64,000 nt of DNA from Orbilia blumenaviensis (taxonomy: Eukaryota; Ascomycota; Orbiliomycetes; Orbiliales; Orbiliaceae). Under the pieces are notes generated by a model. That model was not told where the DNA came from. It saw only the letters and a list, made by a program, of their open reading frames with translations, and made no database searches. The translations under genes were made by a program, and so were the position numbers. Where the stretch lies: positions 1,550,001 through 1,614,000 of the forward strand of contig JAVHNS010000003.1 in NCBI GenBank assembly GCA_036872755.1. Reading direction: 5' to 3'. Below, in pieces: positions 10,343 through 23,150 of this stretch (within the stretch, counting starts at the first letter, position 1; each line of letters begins with the position of its first letter).

Positions 10343-13300
10343 TTAATCATCAATCCCAAATATCTTCCTCAATCCTCTAAACTTCTTCTTCTTAGCCGTC
10401 TTGGGGGCTCCGTAAACCCCGCTGTTGGGCTCCACAACTTGTGCCTTCCCATTGACGGCACTATTGTCGATATGATCGTTATCCAGGACATGCTCCTCTT
10501 CGTCCTCTTCTTGTAATTCTGCCAGTCGTCCATGAGTTAGGTTCCGGTTACCGCTGCTAACCCCGCTAGGGCTACCAACAAGGGTCGAGGTTCCCAGACT
10601 CGGCGTCCACGTTCTTGCACTACCAACACTATTGATACTTCCACCACTAAGTCTTCTAAACTTCTTGAGCTGCTGGTTTCTCTGCTGTGCGGCTGAAGTA
10701 CTCATTGGTGACGAAAAGTGGTCGGGATCGGAGATACGTCGGTCGAGTGGCGGTGGTACAGGTATATCCATGACACGCGGGAGGGGAGCAGCGGCCATCA
10801 TCGAGTTAGCCCTACTAACGGGTCTCGAGCCGGTTCCAGACTTCCGCTTTGATCCAAAATTCCACCATTTCTTCTTCGGCGGGATATCCGCAGATATCTC
10901 GGTAGCGAATGCGTAATTTTCACCGTTTGCAGTAGCCGGTGCCCATGTTGAATCTCTCAATCCGTTGTGCTGGGATTTCTTTCCATTTGTCTGTGCAACA
11001 GCGGGTTCGTCATCTGAAGAGTCAGGTGTTAACGGCCTGTAGGTGCTAGCAGGTCTCACTGGAGCGGCAGCGGCAAGTTGAACGTCCTCTTCGTCTGAAG
11101 AATCCTCAAATCGACTCCTGAATCCCTTGAATCCGCCCTTTGAGGTAGTCGCACTTGCTCTATGTGTGAAGCCTAAGCTCGAGTGGGGTCTTCCAGGAGG
11201 AGGTCCTGAGCTGCTTCCACTCCTCAACGTTGAATTGCCCAAAAATCTGTTCTTCTTCTCGACTTTTGCTGGGGGTCGGAGGGATTTAACTCGATCATCG
11301 TCTGAGCTATCTGGCGAGTACTCTCTTCTTCGAGGCCCACCGGTTCCAATTGTCCTCCCTGTCCTAAAACCGCTTTCGAATCGCGAGGAGGTAGCGGTTT
11401 CAGTGAATCTGCTGGTCGCAAGGCCAGATTCATGTGTCGATGTGGCAGACATTGGTACACGCCCGGTAGAATCACGCATTGACGTGCGCATAGAGAATCC
11501 CTGTGAGCGACGGGCAGCCTTTCGGTGGGGGTTTTCGCGCTGGAAGGAGGACTCGGAGTCATCAGATGAAACCGAATGTCGCCTTTGAGGAGCTACTTGG
11601 GCAGGGACGGGCGCTGGCTTTGATTTCGAAAGCCTTCTTCCATTGGCGAGTGGGGGCGGAGCTGGAACTGGTAGTGGGGCTGGAAGTGGAGTTAGTAGTA
11701 GAGCTGCCTTGGCCTTCTTTGGCTTCGGAGCGTGCTGGGATTCGGAAAGATCACTCTTTGGTCTGGCAGCTTTCGCAGTCTTGGTGGCTTTGGTACCCGC
11801 TGGCTTCGAAACACCATTGGTAGTTTTAGCCTTGGCCACGACTGGCACTGGAACCGGAGCTTGAGTTGGCGGAGGGGAATGGACAGTCGGAGGGGAATGG
11901 ACAGTCGGAGGGGATGGAGACGAGGTGAGTCCTGCAGTGATCACTTTCGGCGATACAGGCTTAATTGGTTTCGGAGATAGGATCGTACGGGTCTCTTCCT
12001 TCTCGTCGGTAATGACCTCCTCAGGTAGCAATCCACCTACAACCTGGGGTGGTAGGCTATTAGGTGGCGTGGAGACTGCCACTGGTTGGTCAGCGATCTC
12101 AGAAATGCTCGGTAGCACTACGTTGTCTACCACTGCAGACTGTCCTTCGGTCGTAATTGCAATACCTTGGTTGCTGTTAACATGAGCCGTTGTAACACCG
12201 ATAACCGCACCGGACCCGGTTGCTGAAAGCACAACATGGTCCAAGTCCTCGTACGCATCTGAGAAGTGGTCTTCATCCTCTCCAGAATCATCCTTAAAGA
12301 GTCCGATGGGACGACCATGTGCGATATTTTCTGATATTGTTTCCGACGGATTGGAAGTTGGTGGCGGTGGGAAGATTGGCTTGACTTCAACCACAGGGGG
12401 TGTGTGACCGGCGGCGATTTGGGCTTCCTTAGGTTGTTCTGAAGTACGCTCCGCCACAGCTGGGACAGGAGAAGCAGTAGTGGGAGGAGGAGGTGTTGAC
12501 ATAGCTAGCGGAGGAGTGGCAACAGCAGTGACGATTGGCATCGCTTTCGCAAATTCGACGGTTGCTAGTGCCTCGTTCTCACTTTCGAGGTCGTCGTCGC
12601 TGATTGATGGTGCGGGGCTGATACTGCTGACCTCAGGGGCCAATGGGTCGTAGCTTGCTCTATTCTGGGGTACCGGCGAATGCTTTCCAGTGTCCTTCTT
12701 TCCTTTGCCTTTGGTCAATTTTCCGAGCAGGCCAGCTCCGATTAACCCTCCTAACCTATGGTCGGAAGAGTGCTCAATCGGTGCGGCGGGTGGAGCGGCG
12801 GCGAAAGAACTAGGTTCAGGTGACGGGGTCCTTTCTACTCTTGTCCGACTCACGCTGCTAAACGATACAGCCCCAATGGACTTGGTCACCGGTTTCTTCT
12901 CAGTAACTTTGTCTAGCGCGCTGTGAATGGGCTTGTAGTGATAGGAATCATCATCCATCTCTACGACGCTCGGGTCTTCCGAAAAGCTGACCCTGGCAGC
13001 CTTTCGTTTCCCGTGCCCTCCTACGGAACCATCTTCTGCGGACAGGATCGACGAACGGTCGCTACCTTCGTGATGCTGTGTATGCTTCATGGCCGACTTG
13101 GCGGGACTAACGCTTCGTGGTGGCGGGGAGTGTCGTTTCATAAGTCGAGGAGAGTGCGTTTCTCGTGGTGGCGGGGAAGTTTTGGCCTTTGGTCTTAATG
13201 CTGCTCCATTCGTCTTCACCGCAGATTTGACATCTTCATCACTGGATCCAGCCTCGAAAAGGCGGGGTGGTGGATGCAGCTTATCCAGGGTGTAAGGAGG

Positions 13301-15723
13301 TGTCGGCGGAATCGTGTGGATTACAACAGGTTGCGCAACATCTTCAGTTAATGTTGCCGATGATGGAGGCGATCCCTTTGAATCTTCAGCGGCAATATCT
13401 TCTGTCGTGATCGCTGCTGGCGTTACTGCTGCGCCCGTAAGTTTCTCGAGCGTCCTCTTTCTTTCGACTGAATGATTCTTGGCTGGCTCGGGCGAGGCGA
13501 CTTGGGATAGCCGCATCCGTTCCTTCTCCAGTATCGGACTGCTGGGTAGCGCAGGAACACCGTCTCTGCCTGGAATGATCACGCTTTCAGGTGCTGGCCT
13601 CTTTTTCTTTTTCTTCTTGCCATCAGCTTTCAGACCCTGGTCTCCAGCTTCCTCTGGTATACTTTCCAGATCACTCATGAAACTAGCAACTGAGCTCACC
13701 GAACCGTTATACTGATGTCGCTTGTAAACCTGCCTGTCCTCTTCTTCCTTTCGGCGTGCCTCTTCCTCTTCCTGTTCCGCAGCAAAAGCCTCATCTTCGT
13801 CGATATGAGTATCAGGTTCCTGTTCCAATTCGGATTCCGAGTCCGAGTCGTGCGCTGCGGCCGCGGCTGCAGCTGCGCGCTTCTTTGCCCTAGAGCTCTC
13901 GAGTAACACCGGCTTCCCGGCAGCTTTGGCCTGTTGTTCCCGCATAATCTGCAATGCTAATGCTTTTACCGCATCCGAAGGTCCTGCAGCAGCCTTTGGT
14001 TCCTCCTGTCGCTTTGGTGCATGGACGGAATCCTGCAGTGCAGAAGCCTTCGCAGCCTTTGAAGCCAGCAGTTTTCGTTCCCTTGCTTCGTCGATAATTG
14101 GTTCCATGTCGTCCCGAACTACAGTCCTCATTGTACCCCTTGATAGCCTACCGCCTTGAGTATCGGAGTGTGTCTGAACAGTGTTCTTCTTCTTGGAAGA
14201 CGCTCTCGCAACGGTTTCAGGAGGCGAGCTTCGCAGTGACTTTTTGAGATGTACTGCGCCATCGTCAATTGGTTCGACTGGTTTGTTTCGGAGCGATTTC
14301 TTGAGGTGGTTGGAAGGAGGTGGTGGCGGCGGTGGTTCATTGTATTCCTCGTCCTCATCGTCGGATTCAGAACCAGAGTATACCTGGACTGGAGGTTCGT
14401 CTTCTTCGTCGGATTCGCTCGAGTATACCGGTTCGACGGGTTTTGGCTTGGGCTTTGGTTTGGCTTTTGGTTGCTGTTGTTGTTGTGACTTCCTAGACCC
14501 TGTCGCGGCAATGACAGCTGCAGTAACAACGGCAGGCTGTACATGGGTGAGTTCGGGAGCAGCCTTTGGTTTCGCAGCAGCCTTGCGAGGCTTCGAAGTT
14601 TTCTTGACTTCCCTCACCGGCTCCTCTTCCACCACTTCCCTAGTAGCTTTGGCCTTAGTTCCGCTCTTTATAGCAGGCTTCGGTGCCGCTTTCCCGGCTT
14701 TCGGCGTGTGTTTCGACTCCAGGAGGCCCAGGGTCTTCGCTGTTGTCGCAGGGATTGAGCGGTCTTCAATTGATACCCGTTTCCCTGCTCCCTTCGTCGG
14801 CGACACAACAGCATCCCTGCTTATCGGCCTCTGCCTGCTGTTAGGCCGACCGCTGCTGCTCGTACCATGCTCATCGCTGCCTCTTAACCACCCTATCCTC
14901 TCCGTCATACTCGCATCGCTTCCCCTCCTTCCGAGACTGCCTATCGGCGACGCGAATCCCGGAGGAGCACTTGTAATACTACTAATGCTCCCTCGTCGCT
15001 CCATTCGACGAGTGACGAGGGATGCAGGGGATGTGACTTGTTTCGGAGAGGCATGGAGGGCGGCGGCGGCGGCAGCAGCGGATAATGTAGGGGTTTGGGA
15101 ACGAGGAGGGACAATTGCGCGGGCGGCAGCGAGAGCGAATTGGTTTGTCGGTTGTGAGGGAGATTGCTGAGAAAGAGTGTAATGCATGGTTAGTTTTGGT
15201 TACAGACCCGTGGGGTCGAACGTTTTTGGGGTAGTGATTGGTGTTATTAGAGGATGAAGGAGAACATGTGGGAAGTTCGCATGGTTTGCTTTGGTAAAGT
15301 GGGAAACGTGGGAGGAATGTGATGAAAGGAAGAATATTTGTTTCTTTTTCTTAAAAAGAGAGATTATGAGAGGGGATTGATGGTTGATGATGATGATTGA
15401 TTGATGGTGGTGGTGAGGTGGATATGGATTCGGAGAGGGATGGGAAGTTTAAAGACGAGATGATGCTCCCGAAAACCTCGAGTCACGTCTCCCAAAGCAA
15501 AAATTCCAAAGCGGCGAAGAAAAGTAAAATGAATGAAAGAGACCAGACAAGACAAAATAAAATGGAATAGAATAAAATAAAATAGAAGTATAGAATCAAA
15601 ATGCAAAACCAAATCAAACATATGGAAATAAGAAAAAAAAGTAAAATAACGATACTGGGAAGGGAATCAGTAATAAAAGAGATGGCGTACCTGCTGCCTT
15701 TTAGTCTTCTTATGGCCAAACAT
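10343..15723 (-). CDS. Giant disordered protein, possibly eisosomal (Seg1-like)
   Basis: Predicted 1618 residues in two exons: 15691..15723 and 10343..15166. The 33-base first exon encodes MFGHKKTKRQQ. The 524-base intron has donor GTACGC, branch ACTAAC and acceptor TTTCTCAG and rejoins in phase 0. A start at the downstream ATG (15187) is possible but would sit on the branch-site/acceptor region, so I prefer the spliced start. The protein is almost wholly low complexity: an alanine-rich N-terminus, serine/arginine motifs (RRGSISSI, MTERIGW), long proline, lysine and acidic tracts, a short tandem repeat (SPPTVHSPPTVH) and a basic/hydrophobic tail (KKKKFRGLRKIFG). No enzyme domain is visible. 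The N-terminal pattern is reminiscent of fungal Seg1/SegA eisosome proteins of the plasma membrane; that is a weak guess from composition. Confidence 0.75.
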
Positions 15724-16384
15724 CGTGGCGCCTCTCAACTATCTTGGGCTGGGTCCCTTCTGCACCTCGTGGAGGAAAAAACCGCCCACGGCGCTCCCCC
15801 TTCTGCGTCTGCTGCTACTGCTTTCTGCTTCGTCCGCTTCTCTTCCACTCTCTCTTCTCGACTAGGACGATAGTGTCGGCACCATGCAAGCCCTCACTAA
15901 TCCAAATTCGAAATTCGCCGTGACGTCAAGGGAACAAATGCACGCTCCAACGAGTAAGCGTCCTTTTTTTGCTTTGAAAAAATATATAAATCCAACAGGT
16001 TGTTCCGGGCGACCACAGAAAAGGGTATTATGTGAGTGATGAGTGTGTTCGTTTTTGTGTATGCACGTATGTTTTCGCGAAGAATGTATGCAGGATACGG
16101 CGGAGATTTGATATATTTCTTGACGGTCCTGCGCGGGCGACGATGACGAACAAAACATGTCAACTTTGGATCGTTCGGAACGCCATGGCTGGCTGACCGA
16201 CTGGCTGGCAGACAGGAGGGGCGAGTTGGTGGTTGCAAGACAAACCTGTTCTCGAACTAACGATATGCATACACTACCTAGGCACTTTTGGTACTCAAAG
16301 GCATGTATACCTATGTCTACTCCCTCGTCTACCCGATTCTGGTTTCAAAAAACTCAAAGACCCAAAAGAGAGCGAATGGAAGGG

Positions 16385-16404
16385 ATGGATGGATGGATGG
16401 ATGG
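16385..16404. repeat. ATGG microsatellite
   Basis: Five perfect ATGG units, followed by related GTGA-rich simple sequence to about 16478. Confidence 0.9.
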
Positions 16405-17232
16405 ATGAATAGACCGATCGATCGGGGAGAGTGAAGATGAGTGGGTGATTGAGTGAGAGTGAGTGAGTGAGTGGGCGGAAAGGGAGGGGAGTATTAGTGC
16501 TATGTAGGGGGGGGGAATTAAAAAAGCTGTACATATACGGACAAATCGAATCAAAAGATAAAAAAAGAGTCAAGACGGGGGGCGATATATTATATTATTA
16601 TAATGGCATGATAGTAGAAAGAAAAAAAAGACAAATAAGGAATACTAAAGAACAACGAGAAGAAGAAGAAGAAGAATATGAAAAAAAAGAACAAGAAGAG
16701 AGAAAAGAAAAAAGAAAGGATGATGATTATGATCCAGGAACACAGATTCGCTCGACCCGAACTGAGCCTGAACTGGGCCAGAAGAGGGATCTGGTAATAA
16801 CAGGAAACCCAGCCGAAAAGCTAACAATCGAACGGACCCTGGTAGACCCACTCCCCTTCCTTGCTATTACATATATGTAGGCTCCTGCTGCGGGTATCTG
16901 GATGTATATGTATGGGTGGATGCACGCATCTAATGTACTCCGTATGTATGTCTGATTCGATTTTTTGGACAGTTCTTCGGGGTTAATTCGTTCACCTTAG
17001 AATCGGCCATTTCATCACCAATGCATCAAATCGAGTCTATTGATTCAATCCATCCATCCATCGCCATGTTGTCAAATATTAATAGCACAACACAGCACCA
17101 TTGGTTCATCGATCGGAGCTAGCCTGGTCTGGCCTGGAAATCTCATTTGAAACGTCAAACATCCAAGAATGCCATGGACCCGATCTCGAGAAGAAGAAAG
17201 GTCAAGATTGCCATCAAGTTCCAGTTGCAATT

Positions 17233-17256
17233 CCAATCCCAATCCCAATCCCAATC
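17233..17256. repeat. CCAATC hexamer microsatellite
   Basis: Four perfect CCAATC units. Each contains CCAAT, the core of the CCAAT-box bound by the Hap/CBC complex. A regulatory role is possible but unproven this far from either start codon. Confidence 0.85.
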
Positions 17257-17995
17257 CAATTGCGAAACAGTAACCAAGTACACCGGTAGTGATACTCCTA
17301 CGGCGCTCTACTCCTACTAGCTAACCAAATAATCTTTCATGGATCCACCCAGGGTTCATCATTCAGACTGTCTATGCGCATACGCATGAGCTTAGGATCT
17401 ATGTATGTCGCATCAACTCCCCTCGCCTACTGAGTCAAAAAGGTAAGTAGTCGGAACCCCGTCAGACAATGCAGATTAACTATCGTGTATCAACGGAACG
17501 GCCATGCCTATCAAAATCCACTTAAGCTACATGTAAGTCAAAGGGAAAGCAAAAGGCGCCTCTAGCTTTCTGTCTTTGTTTCCCCCTCCAAACCGGGCTG
17601 TCGCAAGCGTGGGCCCTCTCCAGTTATGACGCAAACAGGCTAGCCCTCCTGCACTAGCAGACCAATAATCGGATCCTTGCTGACCAGGCCAAGTCGGAGA
17701 TTATTCTTTTTGAGATTTTTTTTGCACAAGATGGCTGGAAAGCAAAATAATATCCACAACCCAATCGACTAACGTGGTTTTTTGGGTTTTGGTTTTGTTC
17801 CTTTTTCCGAAAATCAAATGTTTTGAACTCTTCGATGGAGAGACCGTCTACGTATCAGGATTATTAATATATCTCAGGAAAGAAAGAAAAAACATCCTGT
17901 CAGACCAGCCGGGCAAAGAAGGAATAAGATAGAGGAGGGGTGGATGTAAGAAACCCCTCTTCCTTTTCCTTCCGCCCACAACCCCAGACCCATGG

Positions 17996-18018
17996 TTTTT
18001 TTTTTTTTTTTTTTTTTT
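17996..18018. repeat. T23 homopolymer
   Basis: An uninterrupted run of about 23 thymines in the gene-poor spacer. Confidence 0.9.
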
Positions 18019-20340
18019 GATTTTATGCTATTGATGGTGTGCAGAACCTCTCTCCACCTTGTCGATATTCCGCAAAACCTGCGATCCACTTCATCGGTAA
18101 GACAGGACAGGCCACACAGTACACCCTCGTTCTATGTAGCAAGGGAAGTTTCCCGACCGCCGACCAAAAAAAACAACAAAGGAACATGCACTCTCGCTTC
18201 TCGGTACTATCAGGTACAGCCAACAGTCAAAAAAAAAAAAAACACATCAGTGGACTCTACCTAGGTATGCTCGCATCTACAACCTCTACCACCATTGGCC
18301 CGCCCCGCCCGGTAAAGCTACGAAAAAGAAACAGAGAAGGGGGAAAAAAAGCCAGCGCCCTTTCTAAAGATAACCAACCTCACCATTTCATCCACTCTTT
18401 TGCGCCAGCGAATTGAAACCTTTATGACAGTTCACGAGGTTTCAGCCATCAAAACACACAGCAAAGTAAGCTACGTAGGTAAGCATTTGACGCCTGCGCC
18501 GCCTGGAAGCTTTTCCAGGACTATGGTTGAGCAGTCTTACTTCTCAGCTGCTGCCACAGTTTGTCATCCTATGTTTTCCCGCTGAAGGAAGACCCTTGGT
18601 TGCGGCTAGAAGCAAGCTTGCGACTCGGGTCAACAGCCTGTCGGCTTTAAAAATTATACTCAGAGTTCCTTTCGGTGGCATGGTTCAAGATAAGTATCCA
18701 CAATTCTGGCTTGGTAAATCGCGTGCTACTGATTATATAGGGTAATATGACTATCAAGCCCGGTTTTAGTTGTGTAATCGCCTTCCGAGCATGCTGTGCT
18801 GCTAACGCTTTACAAGTCATAATGAACCCGATGCCTGATCGGAAGTCGGGAACTATTTATAATATTTATACACCAGCTCAAAGGCCCAACCCGAACCTTA
18901 CGACGCTCCAAAATGGCCAAAACTAGTCTCGTAAACCAGCCAAAGCCCTTATCTTTGTCAGAAAATAAGATTCTCTTACAAGAGATCTTCTAATACTGCA
19001 GCATCGTTTTTCATAGTTCACACATACATAACACAATAGTGCACAGGCCAGTAGTACTATAGTTCACAGGCTAGTAGGTTAGCAATTCATCGGCTCGCAG
19101 CCTGAATCGTAAATGTAGACAATTTTCAAAAACAAAGCAAAAAAAACCAATTGGCCGAAATGCCAGTGCAGTGTCGTTATTTACAGCGTCATTTGCAGTG
19201 TCGTTGTTGAAGTGTCGTTGTAGCGACACTCTGTTGATAAGTCGGATAACAACCCGTCATAAGTTTTCTCCTGTGCAGATAACTTAATTATGTGTTGTTT
19301 CTTACGGCTACCCATCTAAAATTACAGTTAGTGGGAGCAACGGTCGAAGAGCGGCAGTAGGAATTATAGTAACTCTCAGTCCCAGACTGCTTGGTATAAT
19401 TGAGATCACTTCGGGGCCTCCTTCGAAGTAGCCGTTATTAAATGTCGCGAAGCAACCTTGCAGCCGCGCAGTCAGTAATACCTGTTAGAATATTAAATAC
19501 ATTGCATTGAATTATGTCTAACAAAACATACAATTGAGAGCACCTCTAGGCCTCTATGTTCTCTACCCAGTAGTCAAAGGTGTTGAAATTGTTGCATAAG
19601 ATAGTACGTTGGAACCAAAACTTTTGGTGATAATAATTTTAGTGTGACACTCATACATGTGCACACTCGATCCATGATCTGTCGCGCGACGTCGCCCATG
19701 GGTTAAGTTTGGATTCGAGAAAATGTATACAATGCGAGTGAGATCTTGACAATCGATTCCCGTACTAACGGAATCTTTAAGGCCATGAGTCTGCGACGTT
19801 ATGCATATTGTGCCATGGATAACGTCTTCATGGCCGGCTAGTATGGCGTATATATAGATATATCCTCGCAAAAGCGAGCTGTGCCACAACCCGATCTCAT
19901 TCCTTGCATGATCATACGAACGCGATTAAATGGATTCGCACGGATTCGTTGGACCGAACGACTGAACCTTACCTACTCATACTCTTAGCCTAAACTAGGT
20001 GATAGTATACTAGATGCTGATATCTTTCGCAGCAGGGATCCCCTCTTTTCCAAAGTTCTTTTAAAAAGATTTACTTGCCCTGGGGGGTTTTAAAATATTT
20101 TTTTCATAAAGGGAATATATGACGAAAACGCATCTGCCCTCTATTTTTCTTTCTGGCGACAAATCGCCCTATATACCGTTGTTTCCTGTTTCTAATCCTT
20201 GGACCGTGTGGTTGTTCATTCCTGTGCCGGAGTTGAAGGAGAGGACTGGTTTAATGCCGACAGCTCCTACAGCTGTCAAATCTCGTTTATAGGCGGTTAT
20301 AGCGCTAACTAGCTGGTCCTATATTGTCGCAATATTAAAT

Positions 20341-21906
20341 ATGTCGAGAAAGATATTTCTTACCTTTCTCGCTGTTATCAGTGCAGTGAATAGGTTTTTA
20401 CGATTCCGTAGTATGCTCCCTCCTCTGTCCAAGCATACTAACTAGATACATCACGTATCAGTCAAAGTAACCCGTGCAACGCCAGCTCGACAACCGTCGA
20501 AACCCAGGCGGACCTCGATATTCTCTCTGTTTGCTCAATTCTTACCGGTGATTTAATCCTCGGCACCAATCTTGTTACCGCCGATATAAACGGCATTAGG
20601 ACCATCCAAGGTGATCTAGTCGCCGCGAATGCTTTCGATCTCCAAAGAATTACCGCTCCCGACCTTGCACACATTGGAGGAGATTTCAACCTGACGTCCT
20701 TGACTATCCTCAGCCATGTGAACATCGACTCTTTAGATTATGCCGCAGGGTTACATTGGCGGAACCTTCCATCCTTAACTAGATTAGAGCCATTCTACAG
20801 TAAATTAACCCATTCCTCGAGGTTCAGTATTACGGACACGGGTCTCCAATCTTTTTATGGCCCCAATTTTACCACTGCAGAAAATGTTCAGTTTCGCAAC
20901 AACAAAAACCTATTAGGAATAGTCGTCAATTTTCATAATACCAGTGGCAGTCTAGCGTTTATAGACAATCCTCTGGCTTTCATCAGACTTCCCGAGCTAG
21001 TTCTTGTCAAAAATGCAACTTTTCGATCTAATTCTGGTATGGAGCTTCCCAAGCTTACTACTGTTACTGGATCGGTAGAGTTCTCGGGCAATGGGTTCGA
21101 AACTTTGATAATACCGAAACTACAAACTATTGGAGCGGGAGACGACCCAGATACGGAAGAAACCTTCAGTGGTAATCTTACCATTGTTGATAATAAAAAC
21201 GCCACAACTATCAAAATGCTACAGTTGACCGAAATCTTCGGTAATCTCCAGTTTGTGGGTAACTCGGTTGAAAATGTTGATGGTTTCCCATTGCTTTTGG
21301 ATGTTCATGGCTCTATCGATGCTAGGGGTAACTTTTCCAAGTAAGTAAAACTAATATCCCACATCCCAGGCTATTTCGTGGAGGCTTGTTTAAAAGACCA
21401 TCCATCCTATTCCCCCAAAGCCGCCGTTCTCGTGTAATACCCTGCGCGGCGGCTTTTACACTAGCATGGAACGAAATAGTCCAACAAACCATCTTTTTCT
21501 TTTTCATAGGATTACATTCCCATCCATGAGAGATATCCGTGGCGACTTCAACATACAAACCAACGCAGAATTTGATTGCTCCGACGACGTCGATAGGCTT
21601 GCAGGCGGTATTGTCAAAGGGGGGTATTTCTGCAAAGGCGCTACTTCCCGGGGTGGATCGAAACCTACACCTGTCGGTGCTGTTGTAGGAGGTACCGTTG
21701 GCGGGCTTCTAGTGATTGCGGCGGTAGCAGGATTCCTATTTTACCGACGACGGAAGGTTAAGAGCAGGAAGGCGGGGTTGGCCGGAGTCACAGTCGGAAA
21801 CTCGAATCAACTTGGAGGTATAGAAATAGTTAAAACTCCGAAGAAAGCTTATAATGTTGTTGGAGGGGTGGATGCGGCGAATGGGGCTGGCGGGATTAAG
21901 ACGTAG
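20341..21906 (+). CDS. Ecm33/Sps2-like cell-surface protein with a transmembrane anchor
   Basis: Predicted 442 residues. Exons 20341..20393, 20462..21340 and 21510..21906; both introns are phase 2. The first donor (GTTTTTAC) is weak, but it is the only one I found in phase, and it is backed by a branch site (ATACTAAC) and a CAG acceptor. The short first exon gives a signal-peptide-like MSRKIFLTFLAVISA. The body has the receptor-L-like repeats of the fungal Ecm33/Sps2 family (ADLDILSVCSILTGDLILG, GNLTIVDNKNATTIKML), which act in cell-wall integrity, and many N-glycosylation sites. Near residues 366-388 is a hydrophobic helix (GGLLVIAAVAGFLFYRRRK) followed by a basic cytoplasmic tail of about 50 residues. 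The family usually ends in a GPI signal, so this form is anchored differently. Confidence 0.75.
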
Positions 21907-23150
21907 TAATTTTTGAACGACGGGGCTTGCGGTATATATATATCGGTATGTATTTCGTCGACCAAGACGTTTGGCTACCACATATGCCACAAATACACAG
22001 CCGTCTGGTTCTGAGAGTACCACATCTACATATAAGTGGTGATCTAGCCATATTTTTAATGTTTGGGCGACTTTTAGACTATGATAGCACGATTCCCCCC
22101 AGGCGACTATGGCAGATACGCAAAATGGGTAGTGCTCTACTAGTCCAAAGCCATTCTTGTTCATTTATCATATAATTATTTTATCTTTTCTGTATTTTTC
22201 CTCCCTTGTTCTGAGTAAGTTGTGGCTAAAGCTATGGATGCCGAGAATACACATTAATATTATAGACTATAATCCCAAAATTTGAATTTATATCTTTGGG
22301 CCAAATGGATCTTAGGATGTTGTGTTATATAATAAATACCTAGGTAGTGTGCATATTTACTGAGTGCGTACTGATTTTTTTGTATATTCCTACCTAATTT
22401 CTAAGCATCTATATGATACATGCAACGGCGGGAATTTTTAAAGGGTATATCGAATACTACTAGTAACCAATGGTTAAAGTACTACAAGACTAGGTTAAAA
22501 TATGGGATATGTTCTTAAATAACATTACTCTAAACCAATTGCAACGAATCTGGCAGAGTTCAAGCTGTGTTGATGTTGGATATTGCTAGGTAAAAGAAAC
22601 CACAGATACAACACAAAGAAAGCAAGTCTGTAACTTCGTGGAGGCAGGTTTACGAGACTAGTCCCGAATATACGATAATATAAGAATGAAACGAAATAAT
22701 GTCATTAATGATAGCGATCTTGTCGCCAGATATACAGACAAAAGACATCACAATTACTCGAATTCTCTGGTAACAATACTGAACTTATCCACAAGAGGAA
22801 AAATATTAAGGGAAAAAATATCTTGATTGATCATTAAGGGTCATAACGGGTCATCATAGTAAAGCGGTTCTTGATCTGACGGTGATTCGTTAGGGAAAAA
22901 ATGCAGCAAATTCCAACAAAACTGTGCGGCATCGGCGACATGATATCAAACAACGTAAAAAAATATATATAATAAAAGAAAAGGGAAAGGCAGAACCCAG
23001 CATGTACAGATAAACAAACAAAAAATGCGAAAGATGCACGGAAATATGGTCATCAGAATGGATATTGCCAAAGCTAGTTTTGTGACATAATGCCTTGCAA
23101 CTCGTTACTGACGTCTTGAGCTTCGTGACCTCGTCATCACATCACCATGA
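21907..23150. other. Convergent 3' spacer
   Basis: AT-rich DNA between the 3' ends of the Ecm33-like gene and the polyQ gene, with no supported gene or repeat. Confidence 0.5.

Larger units (their letters stand above)
15724..20340. other. 4.6-kb gene-poor spacer rich in simple sequence
   Basis: This lies between the divergent starts of the disordered-protein gene and the Ecm33-like gene, so it includes both promoters. It contains a G9 run (16507..16515), GAGT and GAA-rich stretches at 16450-16720, the ATGG and CCAATC microsatellites listed separately, T23 (17996..18018) and an A-run near 18230. The longest frames are low-complexity. I see no recognisable gene, tRNA or transposon. Confidence 0.5.

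Noticed and set aside
14181..15170. Long plus-strand frame opposite the disordered-protein gene
   Set aside because: It is a mirror of the alanine/serine/lysine-rich coding sequence on the minus strand; low-complexity coding DNA often leaves the opposite strand open.
16467..16880. 137-codon plus-strand frame
   Set aside because: It is driven by purine-rich simple sequence (long glutamate/lysine runs), with no family resemblance.
19563..19889. 108-codon minus-strand frame
   Set aside because: No recognisable motif, unusual composition, and no flanking exons.
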